Shown here: piece after piece, positions 47,646 through 58,081 of the stretch
Layout of the letters: each line of letters opens with the position of its first letter
Position numbering within the stretch: position 1 is the stretch's first letter
Assembly: GCF_000143535.2 (NCBI RefSeq)
Contig: NC_037321.1
Coordinates: 2,288,959 to 2,352,958, forward strand
Direction of reading: 5' to 3'
DNA: 64,000 nt
From: Botrytis cinerea B05.10
Taxonomy: Eukaryota > Ascomycota > Leotiomycetes > Helotiales > Sclerotiniaceae
Notes under the pieces: model-generated
Seen by the model: only the letters and a program-made list of their open reading frames with translations
What the model was told of the DNA's origin: nothing
Database searches by the model: none
Position numbers and translations under genes: made by a program

Positions 47646-49334
47646 TCCTATGGTGGCAGAATTCGTGATCTACGAAGTGGACGCTTCGTTAGTATAATAA
47701 AATCCTTAATATTTTTATAAGATAACGTAGTTTATCAGTGCGTGCACCATATCAGTATATGCACCACTTCAAAATTATACTAAAATCAGGGTTTTTTTAA
47801 TATTTGTATTTTAATAATTAATCATTATTTTTTGAAAAGAAAGAAATATTTGATAAAAATTATAAATTTTTATATAAATATTTTCATTATATTTTAGAAA
47901 AGATTGAAATTGTCACGATTTTCGGTACAAAAAAACTTTTTTTTAAAATAATTATTATATTAAATCACATTTCTAATAATTGATTAGAAGCTCTTATTGT
48001 TTATATAAATAACTATAAAGGTTTTCAGGAAAAACCAAATTATATTAATAAATAAAGAAAGTATATGTTACAACGGATTAGTAACAGGCTGTAGAATCAC
48101 CAATGTATAGGCTATAATGATATTATAGGCCTTAGTGATTCAGCTATAGTATACTAAGGGATATTAGGTATTCAAGGAAAGCCTTAAATATATATATAAT
48201 ATTAATTATAGGTTATTCTAGAAATTTAGAATATAGTTTTTAGGATAATAGGTTTTAGAAAATACTAAATATAATTTTGCAAACTTTTTGTGAAGTTATA
48301 TTAATAATATTCTAGAAGGTTAGTTTCAAAATAAAGGATAAATTAGAATATTAAAAATTATAGGATTAGTATTCTATAATAAATAATTTAGGAATGATAG
48401 CGTTTTAGAAGCGACCAACTATTTCAACTATTTAAATGAAATAAAGATTTATATAAGGGAATAAATTTCATTATAATATAAAGCTTTATATTTAAGAATA
48501 ATTATTAGTTTTATTATTATTATTATGAGAATTGCAATTAATTATAATCTTATCGAATTCCTATTTGAAGTCTAGTCTAAACTACTTCAAGAGATCTCTA
48601 GACACTTCCACGTGACCCTAGAGGCAGCTCCCGTAATAGTATAAGATTATATATAAACGAATTTTATATGTAAAATGAGTAGTACATACATATACTTATA
48701 TGATTTTATATTAGTACACGCACTGATAAACTACGTTGTTCAAAAGAGTGTTTTTAAAGTATTAACTAAATAAATAAATCTTATTTTTATATATAATAAA
48801 AGAATTTCATTTTTAAGGGATTTAATGAATTTCTCGAATTTAAAAAACTAATTCTAACTTTTAATTTAAAAACCACTAGAATATTTACTCATTTTGAATT
48901 CGATTATTAATCAATAAACATAAATAATTGATTTACTCTTTATTCTCTTTTAAATTTTCATTCAATATCTTTCACCTACTCTATAATTCTTATATTCACT
49001 CCCTTTTTTCTTCTTTTAATTTCTATATCTACTCCTCTTCTTCTTCTAACTCTTATATTTACTTCTTTTCCCTTCATCTTTTTTTCAACTCTGATATTTA
49101 AGAACCTTAAAATCTCTAAGGTCTTTTAGAATTCTTATTTTTCTATTTTTTTTTAAAAAAAATCTCAATATTAAACAAATTTCGAAAAATATTTATTGAT
49201 TTATTATTAATAAAATAGCTATTTTGTCGATAACGAAGAGAATATATCATTATTGTTATATATATAATAAAATTTGTATAGGGATTTATATTAAATTTCT
49301 TTTCGTTGAAAATATTAACTTTCCTACCACAAGG
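47646..49334. mobile_element. Inverted-repeat element, copy 2, split by a nested insertion
   Basis: Starts with TCCTATGGTGGCAG and ends CCTACCACAAGG, matching the ends of copy 1, and is outside-flanked by GGCTGAAC / GTTCAGCC. Internal landmarks recur in the same order as in copy 1: AGTGTTTTTAAAGTATT, CT-rich blocks, AAAATCTCTAAGG and TATTAACTTTCCTA. Without the inserted 47725-48736 piece it is ~677 bp, like copy 1. Both copies are in the same orientation, forming a direct repeat about 850 bp apart. Confidence 0.55.
47725..48736. mobile_element. 1,012-bp element with 23-bp terminal inverted repeats
   Basis: Left end ACGTAGTTTATCAGTGCGTG followed by CAC; the right end is its reverse complement with one mismatch. 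It lies exactly where copy 2 of the flanking repeat is interrupted relative to copy 1, which defines the insertion. TA precedes the left end; the right flank is TG, so a TA target duplication is only half visible. Subterminal direct repeats (TATCAGTGCGTGCACCA and TATCAGTATATGCACCA) follow the left end. The interior is very AT-rich, with no ORF left. ACGT ends and TA preference suggest a pogo/Fot1-type non-autonomous element. Confidence 0.65.
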
Positions 49335-49979
49335 TTCAGCCACACCCTGTGCCTCAGTATGGTGCACAGTACTATTCCGTGTTGAAGTTGGACCAGCATA
49401 CAACTCAGGGAAATGTACTATTGTCTTCCACATAATGCATCCAGTTGTTTGACCCATGTCAATTCAAGTTTAGTAAATCCTGTCATTAATCTGATCACTC
49501 GGCCCTAAAGCCTTCGCGAGCCCTTCCAATGCCCTCCAAGCACATCGGGCTCTTATTATTGTTCACTTCCTACCTGAGTCGGGGCTATCGTTTGCATATG
49601 TTGTGCACCTTTTTGGTGAGATGTAGGTGGCCTTTTATATGATTTTGAAGAATAACCCTTAAAATCCCAAAATCCGAAGCAACTTGTCGAGCTGAATGCC
49701 CATTCACCACCACACATAAGGCCCAATTAAAGTCGTCTTTGGTATATCCCTTAGACATGATGTAATCAATGATATATCAAAAATTCGAATCAATTGATTC
49801 AAGCGTTGTGAAGTTATTAAACAATGAATAAATGAAATGCCTTTTTGCAGTGGGCATTTTTGCGGTGGCCCAAAAGTGGGGTGTCCGACTGATGGCGGCG
49901 AGATGAGAGGCTAGGCCATAAAGTTCACCGAGCACTACCCAGTGATTTGGTTTACGCTGTGAGGAAAGATAAATCTATC
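49335..49979. other. Region between repeats and F-box-like gene
   Basis: About 0.65 kb of ordinary base composition. It contains the pogo-type relic at 49585-49758 (separate entry) and its decayed surroundings. Otherwise nothing recognised. Confidence 0.45.
49585..49758 (-). pseudogene. Pogo/Fot1-type transposase N-terminal relic
   Basis: Minus-strand ORF of 57 codons: MSKGYTKDDFNWALCVVVNG then HSARQVASDFGI and LQNHIKG. This is the HTH-psq DNA-binding layout (YTEEDL..A...NG.S.R.AA..FGI....L..R..G) that opens Fot1/Pogo transposases. A TAG stop follows, and the DDE domain is absent. Transposase remnant, non-functional. Confidence 0.55.
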
Positions 49980-51407
49980 TCAGGGAAGTTTCAACCTCTT
50001 TATAAAATCCTTAGCCTCGTCAATTGATTTTCCATCTTTAGGATCCCATCTCTCGGCCTTTACAGGCTTATCCCATGGCGCACAGCCGTCTGGCCAAACT
50101 ACTTTACTTTCGTCTTCGGCACTCCACCATCCCCTACCACCAGTGCGATAGATTTTCTCTCTCCTATCCATGGATTCTCGTGACGGTCGTGATCCTTTGT
50201 TATTCTCAGCGTCGTCTGTTCTCTCCCATTCACTTTCCGTAACACCCAATTCTAAAATTCGACTATAGTCCCACATCACGTAACCCCATTCTCGCTCAAA
50301 TCTGTGCTTATCGCAAAGAACAAAATCAACACTGCCACAAGATTGATGCGCCCATCTCCATACAAGCTCAGGTCCCTTGTCCTCGTCATCATACCATACA
50401 GGATTTTTGATAAATTTATCCTCTTCTTCCTTAGAATAATCTTCGAGCCAATGCCATTCATCTCCACTACCATGTGCGGAATTCCTAAGCCCATGATCAA
50501 GGAGATTTGACGAATACTCCGGATAATCTTGATAGTAAGATTTGCGAATTTCTTTGTAGCCTTTTGCTTCCACCATATTACGAACTGCAAAAAGACCACG
50601 AGCGATCAGAGGTTCCATATTTTCAGGGTCGTCGAAGGAAGCGTAATTCATCATATATTCGCCCCATTCCACATCATGGTCGACAAGCTCATCAAAGCCT
50701 AAATTGATGGATTAGTACTTTCAGTAAAACTATTAAAAACGAATATGTACTATACCAGGAGCAATGACGCGAAACATATAATCGTGAACGCAAGCTAATT
50801 GTTCGTTTTCCCAGATTGAGAAATAATTGAAGAATATTTTATTTTGATCCGATTGTAAATGGACAGGAAACAAGGTTTTCTTTTCGTGAAATATATAGCA
50901 ATAGATTTGAAAGTGGTAAAATGTTCGCTGAATTCTCGATTTTTCTTTGTCTGAGACTGGAAGTTGCCTTGTGATGATTGAGATGTCTTCAGTGAAAATT
51001 TGAGATGTAAAGGCTTTCGATATGAAATCGTTCGTGAAATAGACAACATGAGAATGGAGATTGCTCATGAGTAGCGCATCACAAATCCTCAAATCTAAAT
51101 GGTCTTTGCGCTTGATATTTCGAGCATTCTCGATAAAACGATTATGGTAACTATCGAGGACATCATCACTGACGGTTGTTTGGCGAGAGATTAGAGCAGC
51201 TAAGAACGCTTCAGGTAGCACCTCAGACCCTATCTCATTAGTGAGGACTTGCTTAAGAATGTGTTGGTCTGCAGAGACGAAAGCGTTGTGCATGGCTTTG
51301 CACGTGAGGATGATGGACGATAAATCAGGGACGTTTTTAATGAGACACTGGATAGCTTGTATCGATTCGACGGGCAGTAACTCAAGCCGGCTTTTTGGTT
51401 TCTCCAT
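49980..51407 (-). CDS. F-box-like hypothetical protein
   Basis: Exons 51407-50756 and 50698-49980 (57-bp intron, GTATAG donor, ATTTAG acceptor) join in phase to 456 residues. The N-terminus SRLELLPVESIQAIQCLIKN then PDLSSIILTCKAMHNAF is a divergent F-box (~5-45). The rest is a helical region (SDKEKSRIQRTFYHFQIYCY), an acidic middle and a Trp-rich C-terminus (GRGWWSAEDESKVVWPDGC). It resembles the large fungal family of F-box-headed proteins of unknown target. The intact frame suggests it is functional despite lying between transposon remnants. Confidence 0.75.
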
Positions 51408-52398
51408 ATTGCATAGCTGAAAACTTGATCTTGTATGTTGGTATAAATGGGGCTATGTTTTTGAATGTATTTATCAGGATTGTGACCTTAGCGCGGCTGA
51501 CAGAACAGGCGCTGCTAAACTTTAGGCTACACTCGTAATCAGGCTGAAGCATTAAGTCTAGTCGCTTAATCTTTTTACCCTTGTAAATAATCATCTTATA
51601 ATACTCAACTCGATCAAATTTATGATTTACTTAATTCAATTGTATCGCTTTCCCCAGCCATTGGGAACGCTACTCTAAGGTGAGATACGTGACAAGGCAA
51701 AAGCGGACACTGAACCGGCTTTTTCATCCTGTTTTTATTTTCGAGACTTACCTCATGCGGCCCAGTTTTCGAACTGCCTTCCCAGAGAGAGTTATCTGAG
51801 CAGGTCATAGGCAGTAATTGTTTATATTCGAGACGTCTTAGTGCTCAGTTCTTTGCCAATTGAGGCCTTGTCAAGGAGAAAGCTTCTCGAATGTTCCTCT
51901 CATTGGCACGGGAAACTGGAAATGTCCAAAATTCTTCGCGTCATCTAGCGATGGCCTGTGGTAAGAAAATACTTTCTATTGGGAACCATAACTATTTGAC
52001 GAGATAAAGATGAGTTTGTCTCTAAAATGGTCTTCTACCTGATTTCTGGCCTAAGTGGTCTTGTAGGATTCCATCTGTTCATTTCTTAATCTCACTCATT
52101 CAATTCTTTAGTTATCCCACGATTGTGGAAATCATACATATGGCCAGCGAGGCCACATCCAGAGACCTATTTTCCTTCTTGATTGAGCCAATAAAGCCAC
52201 ATCCAACACCTTTTCAAGATGTATATAAAGCATGAAGAGAACACTAGATACCTGCATATCAAAACAACACGAATCATCACACAATCATCTTCATTCTTCA
52301 TCTACATAGTAAACAATCCAAAATTCCAATTGTCAGGACTTTGACTTCAATCTACAACTGCCCATCACATCTACCTAAAGTTTGAGCTTTCTTCAACT
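51408..52398. other. Divergent intergenic region
   Basis: About 1 kb between the divergent F-box-like and lysine-rich genes. No supported ORF. It holds both promoters, including a TATA box for the plus-strand gene. Confidence 0.5.
52222..52229 (+). promoter_or_regulatory. TATA box upstream of the lysine-rich gene
   Basis: TATATAAA 170 bases before the ATG at 52399, followed by an A/C-rich leader (CAAAACAACACG, CATCACACAATC) typical of fungal 5' UTRs. Confidence 0.45.
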
Positions 52399-53511
52399 AT
52401 GCCCGGAAGTAGCAGCCACAACTATTCCAGCTCTGATGGAAGACACTCTGCTAAGAGATCTGCTGGCAGCAATGAAGCGCAATACCAAGGTACCTCGCGT
52501 TCGGGCAGTAGTGCCGAGGAAAGTTCTGGCACCGCACGCAGTGGGTTTTCAAATTTCTCGCAAACCCCCAACGCAGGGCTACATGTTTCTATCACGAATT
52601 CGCCGCCAAATCCAAGGAGCGCAGAGGCTCATCGAGCTACAAAGGGTGTGCCTAAAGATAAAATCTTATTTGGAAATTTCGAGGGCAGGGTTAGCACTTC
52701 TACTTATCCTACAAAGCCAGAGGGTGAGTGAAATTTTCGTAATTCAAACGTTCGTCCCTTTCTTTATACTGACGCATTCCAAGTCGAACGTGATGCATAC
52801 CGCGACGCCGTTGCTGATAACGTCCCTGCTGATAGTAACATGAAAAAGCTCAACGATAAGTACAAAAAAGCCGATAATATGGCCGAGGAGGCGAAAAAGG
52901 CTTACAGGTCACACCGTAAGAGTGAAGCAGCTAAAGAAAGTGATATGAAAGCAGAGAAGAAAGCGAGACTTCCCGAAGAACAGCGAAAATACAGAGGTGT
53001 GCCTGCTGGAACAAAAGAATTCCATGAAAAGGCTATCTCACTGGTGAAACATGCTATCGAATGCGCCAAACAGTAAGTCAGCTTTTTCTGACTTTATGAT
53101 GATTGCATCACTGTTTCCTAATTTATATTGAGACAACTGCTAACAAACCTAACCAGGGCAGAGAATCTCCGTGATCAGATGGCTACAGATTATATAGCCA
53201 CAGAACCTAGCAAAAAATCAGCAGATGGCCACAAAAAACGTGCTACACAACAGGGCCAATCAGCATCGAAACTTAGGGACAATCTCGAAGATCATAAAAA
53301 AGCAATTGACTCATTTAATGCGGCTGAAACTGCTCGTATAGCAGCTTTGAATGACCGGATGAAGAGAGTAGCAGTGGGAGATCAGGAGGAGTCTGACACT
53401 GATCAGGAGGGCTCTAATAAACAGCCCCGTAGCGGTAGGTCAGGAACTAAACCCAGTAAAAAGGAGAAGGAGAGACCAAAGAACCACTCAAGAACAAGAG
53501 GAGAGCATTGA
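52399..53511 (+). CDS. Lysine-rich coiled-coil hypothetical protein
   Basis: Three exons (52399-52723, 52784-53072, 53157-53511) with GTGAGT/GTAAGT donors join in phase to 322 residues. The N-terminal ~110 residues are Ser/Gly-rich and disordered (PGSSSHNYSSSDGRHSAKRS). The middle (~115-260) is a strongly charged helical/coiled-coil stretch (KLNDKYKKADNMAEEAKKAY, KPEERQK-like segments). The tail is acidic then basic (DQEESDTDQEGSN, KPSKKEKERPK). No signal peptide, membrane segment or known domain. The very high Lys/Glu/Ala content resembles stress-protective or nucleic-acid-binding disordered proteins, but that is only an impression. The intact splice structure argues for a real gene. Confidence 0.7.
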
Positions 53512-54083
53512 ATCTTTGCTCGGATACAAAGACTGAGAGATCTACGAGCGGATTTCTACTGGGAATGACACGAAGAGATATTCTGTGTATCTTTCTTATT
53601 TATTTGTTGTATTCTGGTCTCTACTCTCATTGTTTCGACTGGTGACGTTTTGGTGTTTTGAGCTGCTGCTGATTAGACTTTTCTGTTTTTGTTTTGAATG
53701 ATTGATTCTGATTTGGAGTTTAGTATTTATTTTAGGTATATAATCAAAATGATGGTTGTATAATTGGATTAGTAGTTGTGATTTAAGAGAATATTATTTG
53801 AGTCACTTTGGAAAAGTAATTGACTACTTATAATCGATCTGCTGACCTCTCATCCTCTCGTTCCAATTTCTCTGCCCTGGTGGTCAGATCACTTTCATTT
53901 AGTTGGTAAGATCACCCTATGCTCTGTGCACCTGTCTTCTAATTTTAAAGTCGGAATAGAATATGTTAGACAAGAAACGCGACATACACGCGTTGCATAC
54001 CGCGTGTTCTATCTAGTGGTAAGACACCTATTTAATTCTACTTTGTTTTAGTTCTTCTTTGGTTTTCTAGATTATCATAGCAG
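53512..54083. other. Intergenic region
   Basis: About 0.57 kb. No gene. A TCTAGTGGTAAGAC sequence near 54,012 is A-box-like, but no tRNA body follows. Confidence 0.45.
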
Positions 54084-54289
54084 TGTGACGGATTGAAGGA
54101 TTATGCCTGTTAGGGCAGGGGAAAAGGTTCTACCGGCAGGACCTTAAGGTTCTGCTAGCAGAAGGTATAAAAGGACATGGTATCCTTTATTCTTGTATTC
54201 GATAACTTGATATTCTTTCGTATAGATTGTTAACTTCAATTCATTATTTATTATCAATTATCGATCATGTCTTGAACCCAATCGTCACA
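54084..54289 (+). mobile_element. Solo LTR candidate (206 bp)
   Basis: Begins TGTGACGG and ends ATCGTCACA, giving the TG..CA ends and a TGTGACG/CGTCACA inverted terminus of retrotransposon LTRs. It contains GGTATAAAAGG, a TATA box, about 80 bases from the start. Flanks AGCAG and AGTAG may be a mutated 5-bp target duplication. No second LTR or internal region was found. Orientation is set by the TATA box. Confidence 0.5.
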
Positions 54290-54325
54290 AGTAGAGCTAA
54301 ACAACTGTAAAGGGCTCGAGTCACC

Positions 54326-54505
54326 ATGATTTCTCTGTCTTCTAAACAACTTCCTCTGCACCGCCCGGTCATTAAATATGCATATGCTGGCTATCGTATA
54401 CTATACTGTGAAATCTGCAGCTCGAACGTGTTTCCGGCAACCCTACGGCGACATTTAGGCGATGTACACCGACCTTTCAGTCCTGGTCCGACAACAGATT
54501 GCTAG
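54326..54505 (+). pseudogene. OrsD-like C2H2 zinc-finger relic
   Basis: ORF of 59 codons with GYRILYCEICSSNVFPATLRRHLGDVH: a CxxC..HxxxxH finger of the type at the start of fungal OrsD/DUF3505 proteins. A stop follows; the next frame segment (FYEADIDDLVSKDSLSISLR) continues without rejoining. The family often lies near transposons and chromosome ends. Relic rather than gene. Confidence 0.45.
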
Positions 54506-54770
54506 TTTCTATGAAGCTGATATCGATGACCTTGTCTCTAAGGATAGCCTGTCTATCAGCCTCAGATCGTCACAGTGATTACACTCTCGGAATATAGAAG
54601 AACTTTAGTCTCACAAGTCCTAATAACGATAAGCTGAAGCTTTGTTCGTCTGCTATGTGCCTTTGATCGAGTTATGAACTCTAGGTTAGGAGTGTGAACC
54701 CACTGCGAAACCCGCACCTGGGCGGCTCTGCGCATAGCAGAGTTCGTCTGCTCAGAAGACTTTACTACAA

Positions 54771-56369
54771 TTGATAATTGTTGTGGTATCTCACTACATA
54801 GTACGGGAGAGCTTCACTTCTACGGCATGGCCTATATGGTATACTCAATTAGGCAGTTGGCGAGTGCTCTGCTATATATATACAGGGGATTATTCTGATG
54901 AACTTTCGGAAGGTCTAGATTCTGATGGTGGGTGTTTCTTTCTCTTTCTCTTTCTCTTTCTCTTTCTCTTTCTCTTTCTCTTTCTCTTTCTCTTTCTCTT
55001 TCTCTTTCTCTTCTCTTTCTCTTTCTCTTTCTCTTTCTCTTTCTCTTTCTCTTTCTCTTTCTCTTTCTCTTTCTCTTTCTCTTTCTCTTCTCTTTCTCTT
55101 TCTCTTTCTCTTTTCTCTTTCTCTTTCTCTTTCTCTTTCTCTTTCTCTTTCTCTTTTCTCTTTCTCTTTCTCTTTCTCTTTCTCTTTCTCTTTCTCTTTC
55201 TCTTTCTCTTTCTCTTTCTCTTTCTCTTTCCTCTTTTTTCCATTCTTTTTTTCCTTCTTTTTTCTCTCTTTCCCTTTCCAAAAATTTAAAACTAATATAG
55301 TATAGGAGATGATCTCGAATTACTCAAACACCCACGAGTGTTTGCCCTTGCAGACATGTTTCGAATAGACGAACTGAGGGTACTTTTGTGTAAGAAGTTC
55401 GAAAAGCAGCTAGGACAGCATTGGATTAGCGATACGTTTCCTGACCTCAGCGATTACCTTAGGAAAGCACTTGTCTGTATCGACTCTACCGAGAAAGAGC
55501 CAGTGCCAACGCCGGTAGTCAAGACCATGATCGCAGCCACGAGTGTCCTCATCACCAAGCTCCAGAATACCCCGGATATGAGCGCAATAATGGAAACCCT
55601 CGCAAGTGTCCAAAACGATCTCAAAATGACAGCAGATATAGCACACTTCACAGCAGCAAAAATACAGGAAAACACCATCACTCACCAACAGATTGCTACA
55701 CTGAGCCAAGAAACTAATCAATTTGTGAAAGCGACTGCTGAAGAGAGAAGAACAACGACCGCGCTTATACAAGAAACGAACGACATCACCAAAGAGATCA
55801 ACGATAATACCAAAGTAACGAACAATATTGTAAAAGCTATTCAATCTATACCGTCCTCAAAGGCCTCATACGCGTCGGTATTGACTAGAAATACCGCGCC
55901 CCTTAGCAAACCAATCACATTATCTGCTCAGACTTCATCATTCGTTCAGGCGCAACGTGAGATTATCGTGAAAATCACAGACCCTGCTACTATTGAAAGT
56001 CTCCGAGCAAAGAGCCCTAGAAACTTACAGAACAATATTGATCGCGCAATTGAACAGAGTAGAAACGAACACATCGAAAGGACCGGTGTAGTATCAGCTG
56101 ACCAACTGAAGAGCGGAGACCTTAGCATCAAGACATCAAGCAGAAACAAGGCGGAGGCATTGAGACAATTTGCAAACGACCGGATGAGCCGAATCGGAAG
56201 AGGCGCGTCAACACGGCTCCCCAAATATGGTATACTCGCACACGGGATCAAGACAAGTTCGATGGATATGGAGAAATTCGAAGAGATCAGAGCGGAGTTA
56301 CTCCATGACAATAGACCTTTTATACCGAACGCGGACATTAAATACTACGCAGGGAGTGACGTTAGATAG
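54771..56369 (+). CDS. BTB-domain relic fused to coiled coil and retrotransposon Gag-like region
   Basis: Partial exon 1 54771-54927 and exon 2 55306-56369 join in phase (GTGGGT donor, AGTATAG acceptor). Exon 1 ends with the BTB signature RVLCYIYTGDYSDELSEG. Exon 2 opens with KHPRVFALADMFRIDELRVL and HWISDTFPDL, the standard continuation of fungal BTB proteins. Residues that follow form a polar heptad-rich coiled coil (ATLSQETNQFVKATAEERRT), then ASYASVLTRN and REIIVKITDP with RNLQNNIDRAIEQS, resembling the Gag-like ORF1 of fungal LINE elements. It ends before any zinc knuckle. No ATG or complete BTB start is found upstream (the frame opens after a stop), so the 5' end is lost or lies beyond unrecognised exons. 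Status between chimeric gene and pseudogene is open. Confidence 0.5.
54934..55230. repeat. (TTTCTC)n hexanucleotide microsatellite
   Basis: About 300 bases of nearly pure TTTCTC units, interrupted by a few shortened or lengthened units (near 55,010, 55,088, 55,110 and 55,155). All long ORFs reported across it on both strands are artefacts of this repeat. It fills most of the predicted BTB-gene intron and forms a long polypyrimidine tract ahead of the acceptor. Confidence 0.97.
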
Positions 56370-56482
56370 GTTGTAATGAGTTGGGGGTTAGTTGGCCCCA
56401 GCGATAGCGAGCGAGTCACAGACAAACAAGGTGAAAAAGGTAAACAAGGTAAACAAAGCATACGTGGCACACGAGGCAAACG

Positions 56483-58081
56483 TTATATTTTTACCCGCTT
56501 AGACGTATTACTGTCAGTTCCCAAGTGTTTTCGAGGAACAGGCTTACTGGTCTCCCCACTAATACCAATGACCGGCTTGCCAAGTTTTATAATTACTTGA
56601 GTAGTGCAAACACGTTTCTGACGCTCATAGCTGTCATAGCTATACTCAGGATGTAGAGCAGTAGTACGAGCAGTATCGCCTAGCTTCAGAAAATGATCCA
56701 CCAGTAACGGATTCATCTCGGCGCTATAGTGAACTTTATTAGCCCATTTAATCAGCCGAGCCATATCTGAGAGAAGCCATAAATTTCTCTCCCATAACTC
56801 CGGACTTATATCGGAATCGAATGGGTCGTAGAAAAATATTGTAGAACACCAGAATATAGTAGCATCAAATACCCCAGAATTAGATGTACGAATACAATTA
56901 CCTAGTATTAACAACTTGGTAATCAAACGTTTATGTTCGTGAATATTTGGGTTTATCTGCCCTGCTGTTTCCATCCACTCCGCAAACTTCGACTCAAGTA
57001 TCTTTGAAACTTCTGAATCACAATTGAATTGCTGACTTTGTTCTCGAGAATTGAATTGCTGACTTGGGTCTCGAGAATTCAAGTTAACAAGACCTTCCTG
57101 ATCCGAATCTATGTCGGGGTCTATTTCGATATTTCTCGAAGCCTCCTCGACATTTCTCCAAGTCTCTTCGATATCGTCCCAGTCCACTTCACCATCGGAC
57201 AACTCTTCACAGATAGGAGAGAAAATACTATGTACCACTATAGAGTTTGGAGTAGCTGGAATCCGAGCTGGTGTTTCTGCAATCGCTGTTTCGAAAGTAT
57301 TGATTGATAGTGTTTTCTGTTCGAAAATGATTGGTGGTGACCGGGGAACTTGTACTTCCGGGAGTGGCTGAGGAGGATTCTCAGTATATTGTGGTGGTAG
57401 TTCTGGGTCAAGTCTGCTCGATTCTACTAATACACCGCCTTGTTGAATATACATTTCCATCATATTGTTCGTGCGTGTATTGGTAGCAGTAGAAGTCTTG
57501 CTTAAGCGATCGTGAAGTCCTTTCAGGCCGACCCGCGCATAATCGTTTGGCGTGATGTATACAGTGAAGATTTTCGTATTGGATAGAGATACAAAGCGAC
57601 GAATCAATTCTTGTGAGGGCCTATTCCAGGGCTTGGGCTTGAGAGCCGAAGTAGTATTCCTAACAACGAATCCCTCCGTAATTAAATCGAATGGTAAATA
57701 TATAACATGTACTGAATCACTGATTCCGGCATCGTGAATAGCAGCTGCGTCAAGGCGAGATAAAGCATTGATAGTCGATATTGAACAAGGTGTAAGGGCT
57801 TTTGAGAAGTCGGCATCTGGAGGAACAACCAACAACATCTCTTTTTCATGCTTTTTGCCATCCCGCGAAATAGACACTTTAATGGAAAAGTGAATATGAA
57901 TATGTCCTTCTTCATCACAGTACGCAGCCATCAAAAGTTTGAGATCCTTCTTATTATTTTTCGTGCGAGAACCTAATGTGCAAGATTCGCCTGACTGATC
58001 TTCCCATTTTATAAATACTCTCTCGCAGAGGATACGTTGTAGTTGAAGTTTCTCAATCAGAATCTCGGTCAGATCCGACAT
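56483..58081 (-). CDS. Orphan hypothetical protein (532 aa)
   Basis: Single ATG-led exon on the minus strand. N-terminal ~200 residues look globular (MSDLTEILIEKLQLQ, IHIHFSIKVSISRDGKK, MLLVVPPDADFSKAL, YLPFDLITEGFVV). Then comes FTVYITPNDYARVGLKGLHD, a segment I associate with uncharacterised fungal proteins that recur near chromosome ends. A disordered Pro/acid-rich linker (~235-345) contains a short repeat (SRDPSQQFNSREQSQQFN). The C-terminal ~170 residues are helical (SEVSKILESKFAEWMETAGQ, LIKWANKVHYSAEMNPLLVD), and the end is basic. No catalytic motif, signal peptide or membrane segment. The long intact frame in a decayed neighbourhood suggests selection. Function unknown. Confidence 0.65.
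   Translation of the reverse strand: MSDLTEILIEKLQLQRILCERVFIKWEDQSGESCTLGSRTKNNKKDLKLLMAAYCDEEGHIHIHFSIKVSISRDGKKHEKEMLLVVPPDADFSKALTPCSISTINALSRLDAAAIHDAGISDSVHVIYLPFDLITEGFVVRNTTSALKPKPWNRPSQELIRRFVSLSNTKIFTVYITPNDYARVGLKGLHDRLSKTSTATNTRTNNMMEMYIQQGGVLVESSRLDPELPPQYTENPPQPLPEVQVPRSPPIIFEQKTLSINTFETAIAETPARIPATPNSIVVHSIFSPICEELSDGEVDWDDIEETWRNVEEASRNIEIDPDIDSDQEGLVNLNSRDPSQQFNSREQSQQFNCDSEVSKILESKFAEWMETAGQINPNIHEHKRLITKLLILGNCIRTSNSGVFDATIFWCSTIFFYDPFDSDISPELWERNLWLLSDMARLIKWANKVHYSAEMNPLLVDHFLKLGDTARTTALHPEYSYDSYERQKRVCTTQVIIKLGKPVIGISGETSKPVPRKHLGTDSNTSKRVKI

Noticed and set aside
54000..54060. tRNA A-box-like TCTAGTGGTAAGAC
   Set aside because: No B-box (GGTTCGANTCC) within the next 100 bases and no cloverleaf pairing.
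54771..55305. Long FSFSFS/LFLFLF and REREKE ORFs on both strands
   Set aside because: They are translations of the TTTCTC microsatellite in different frames.
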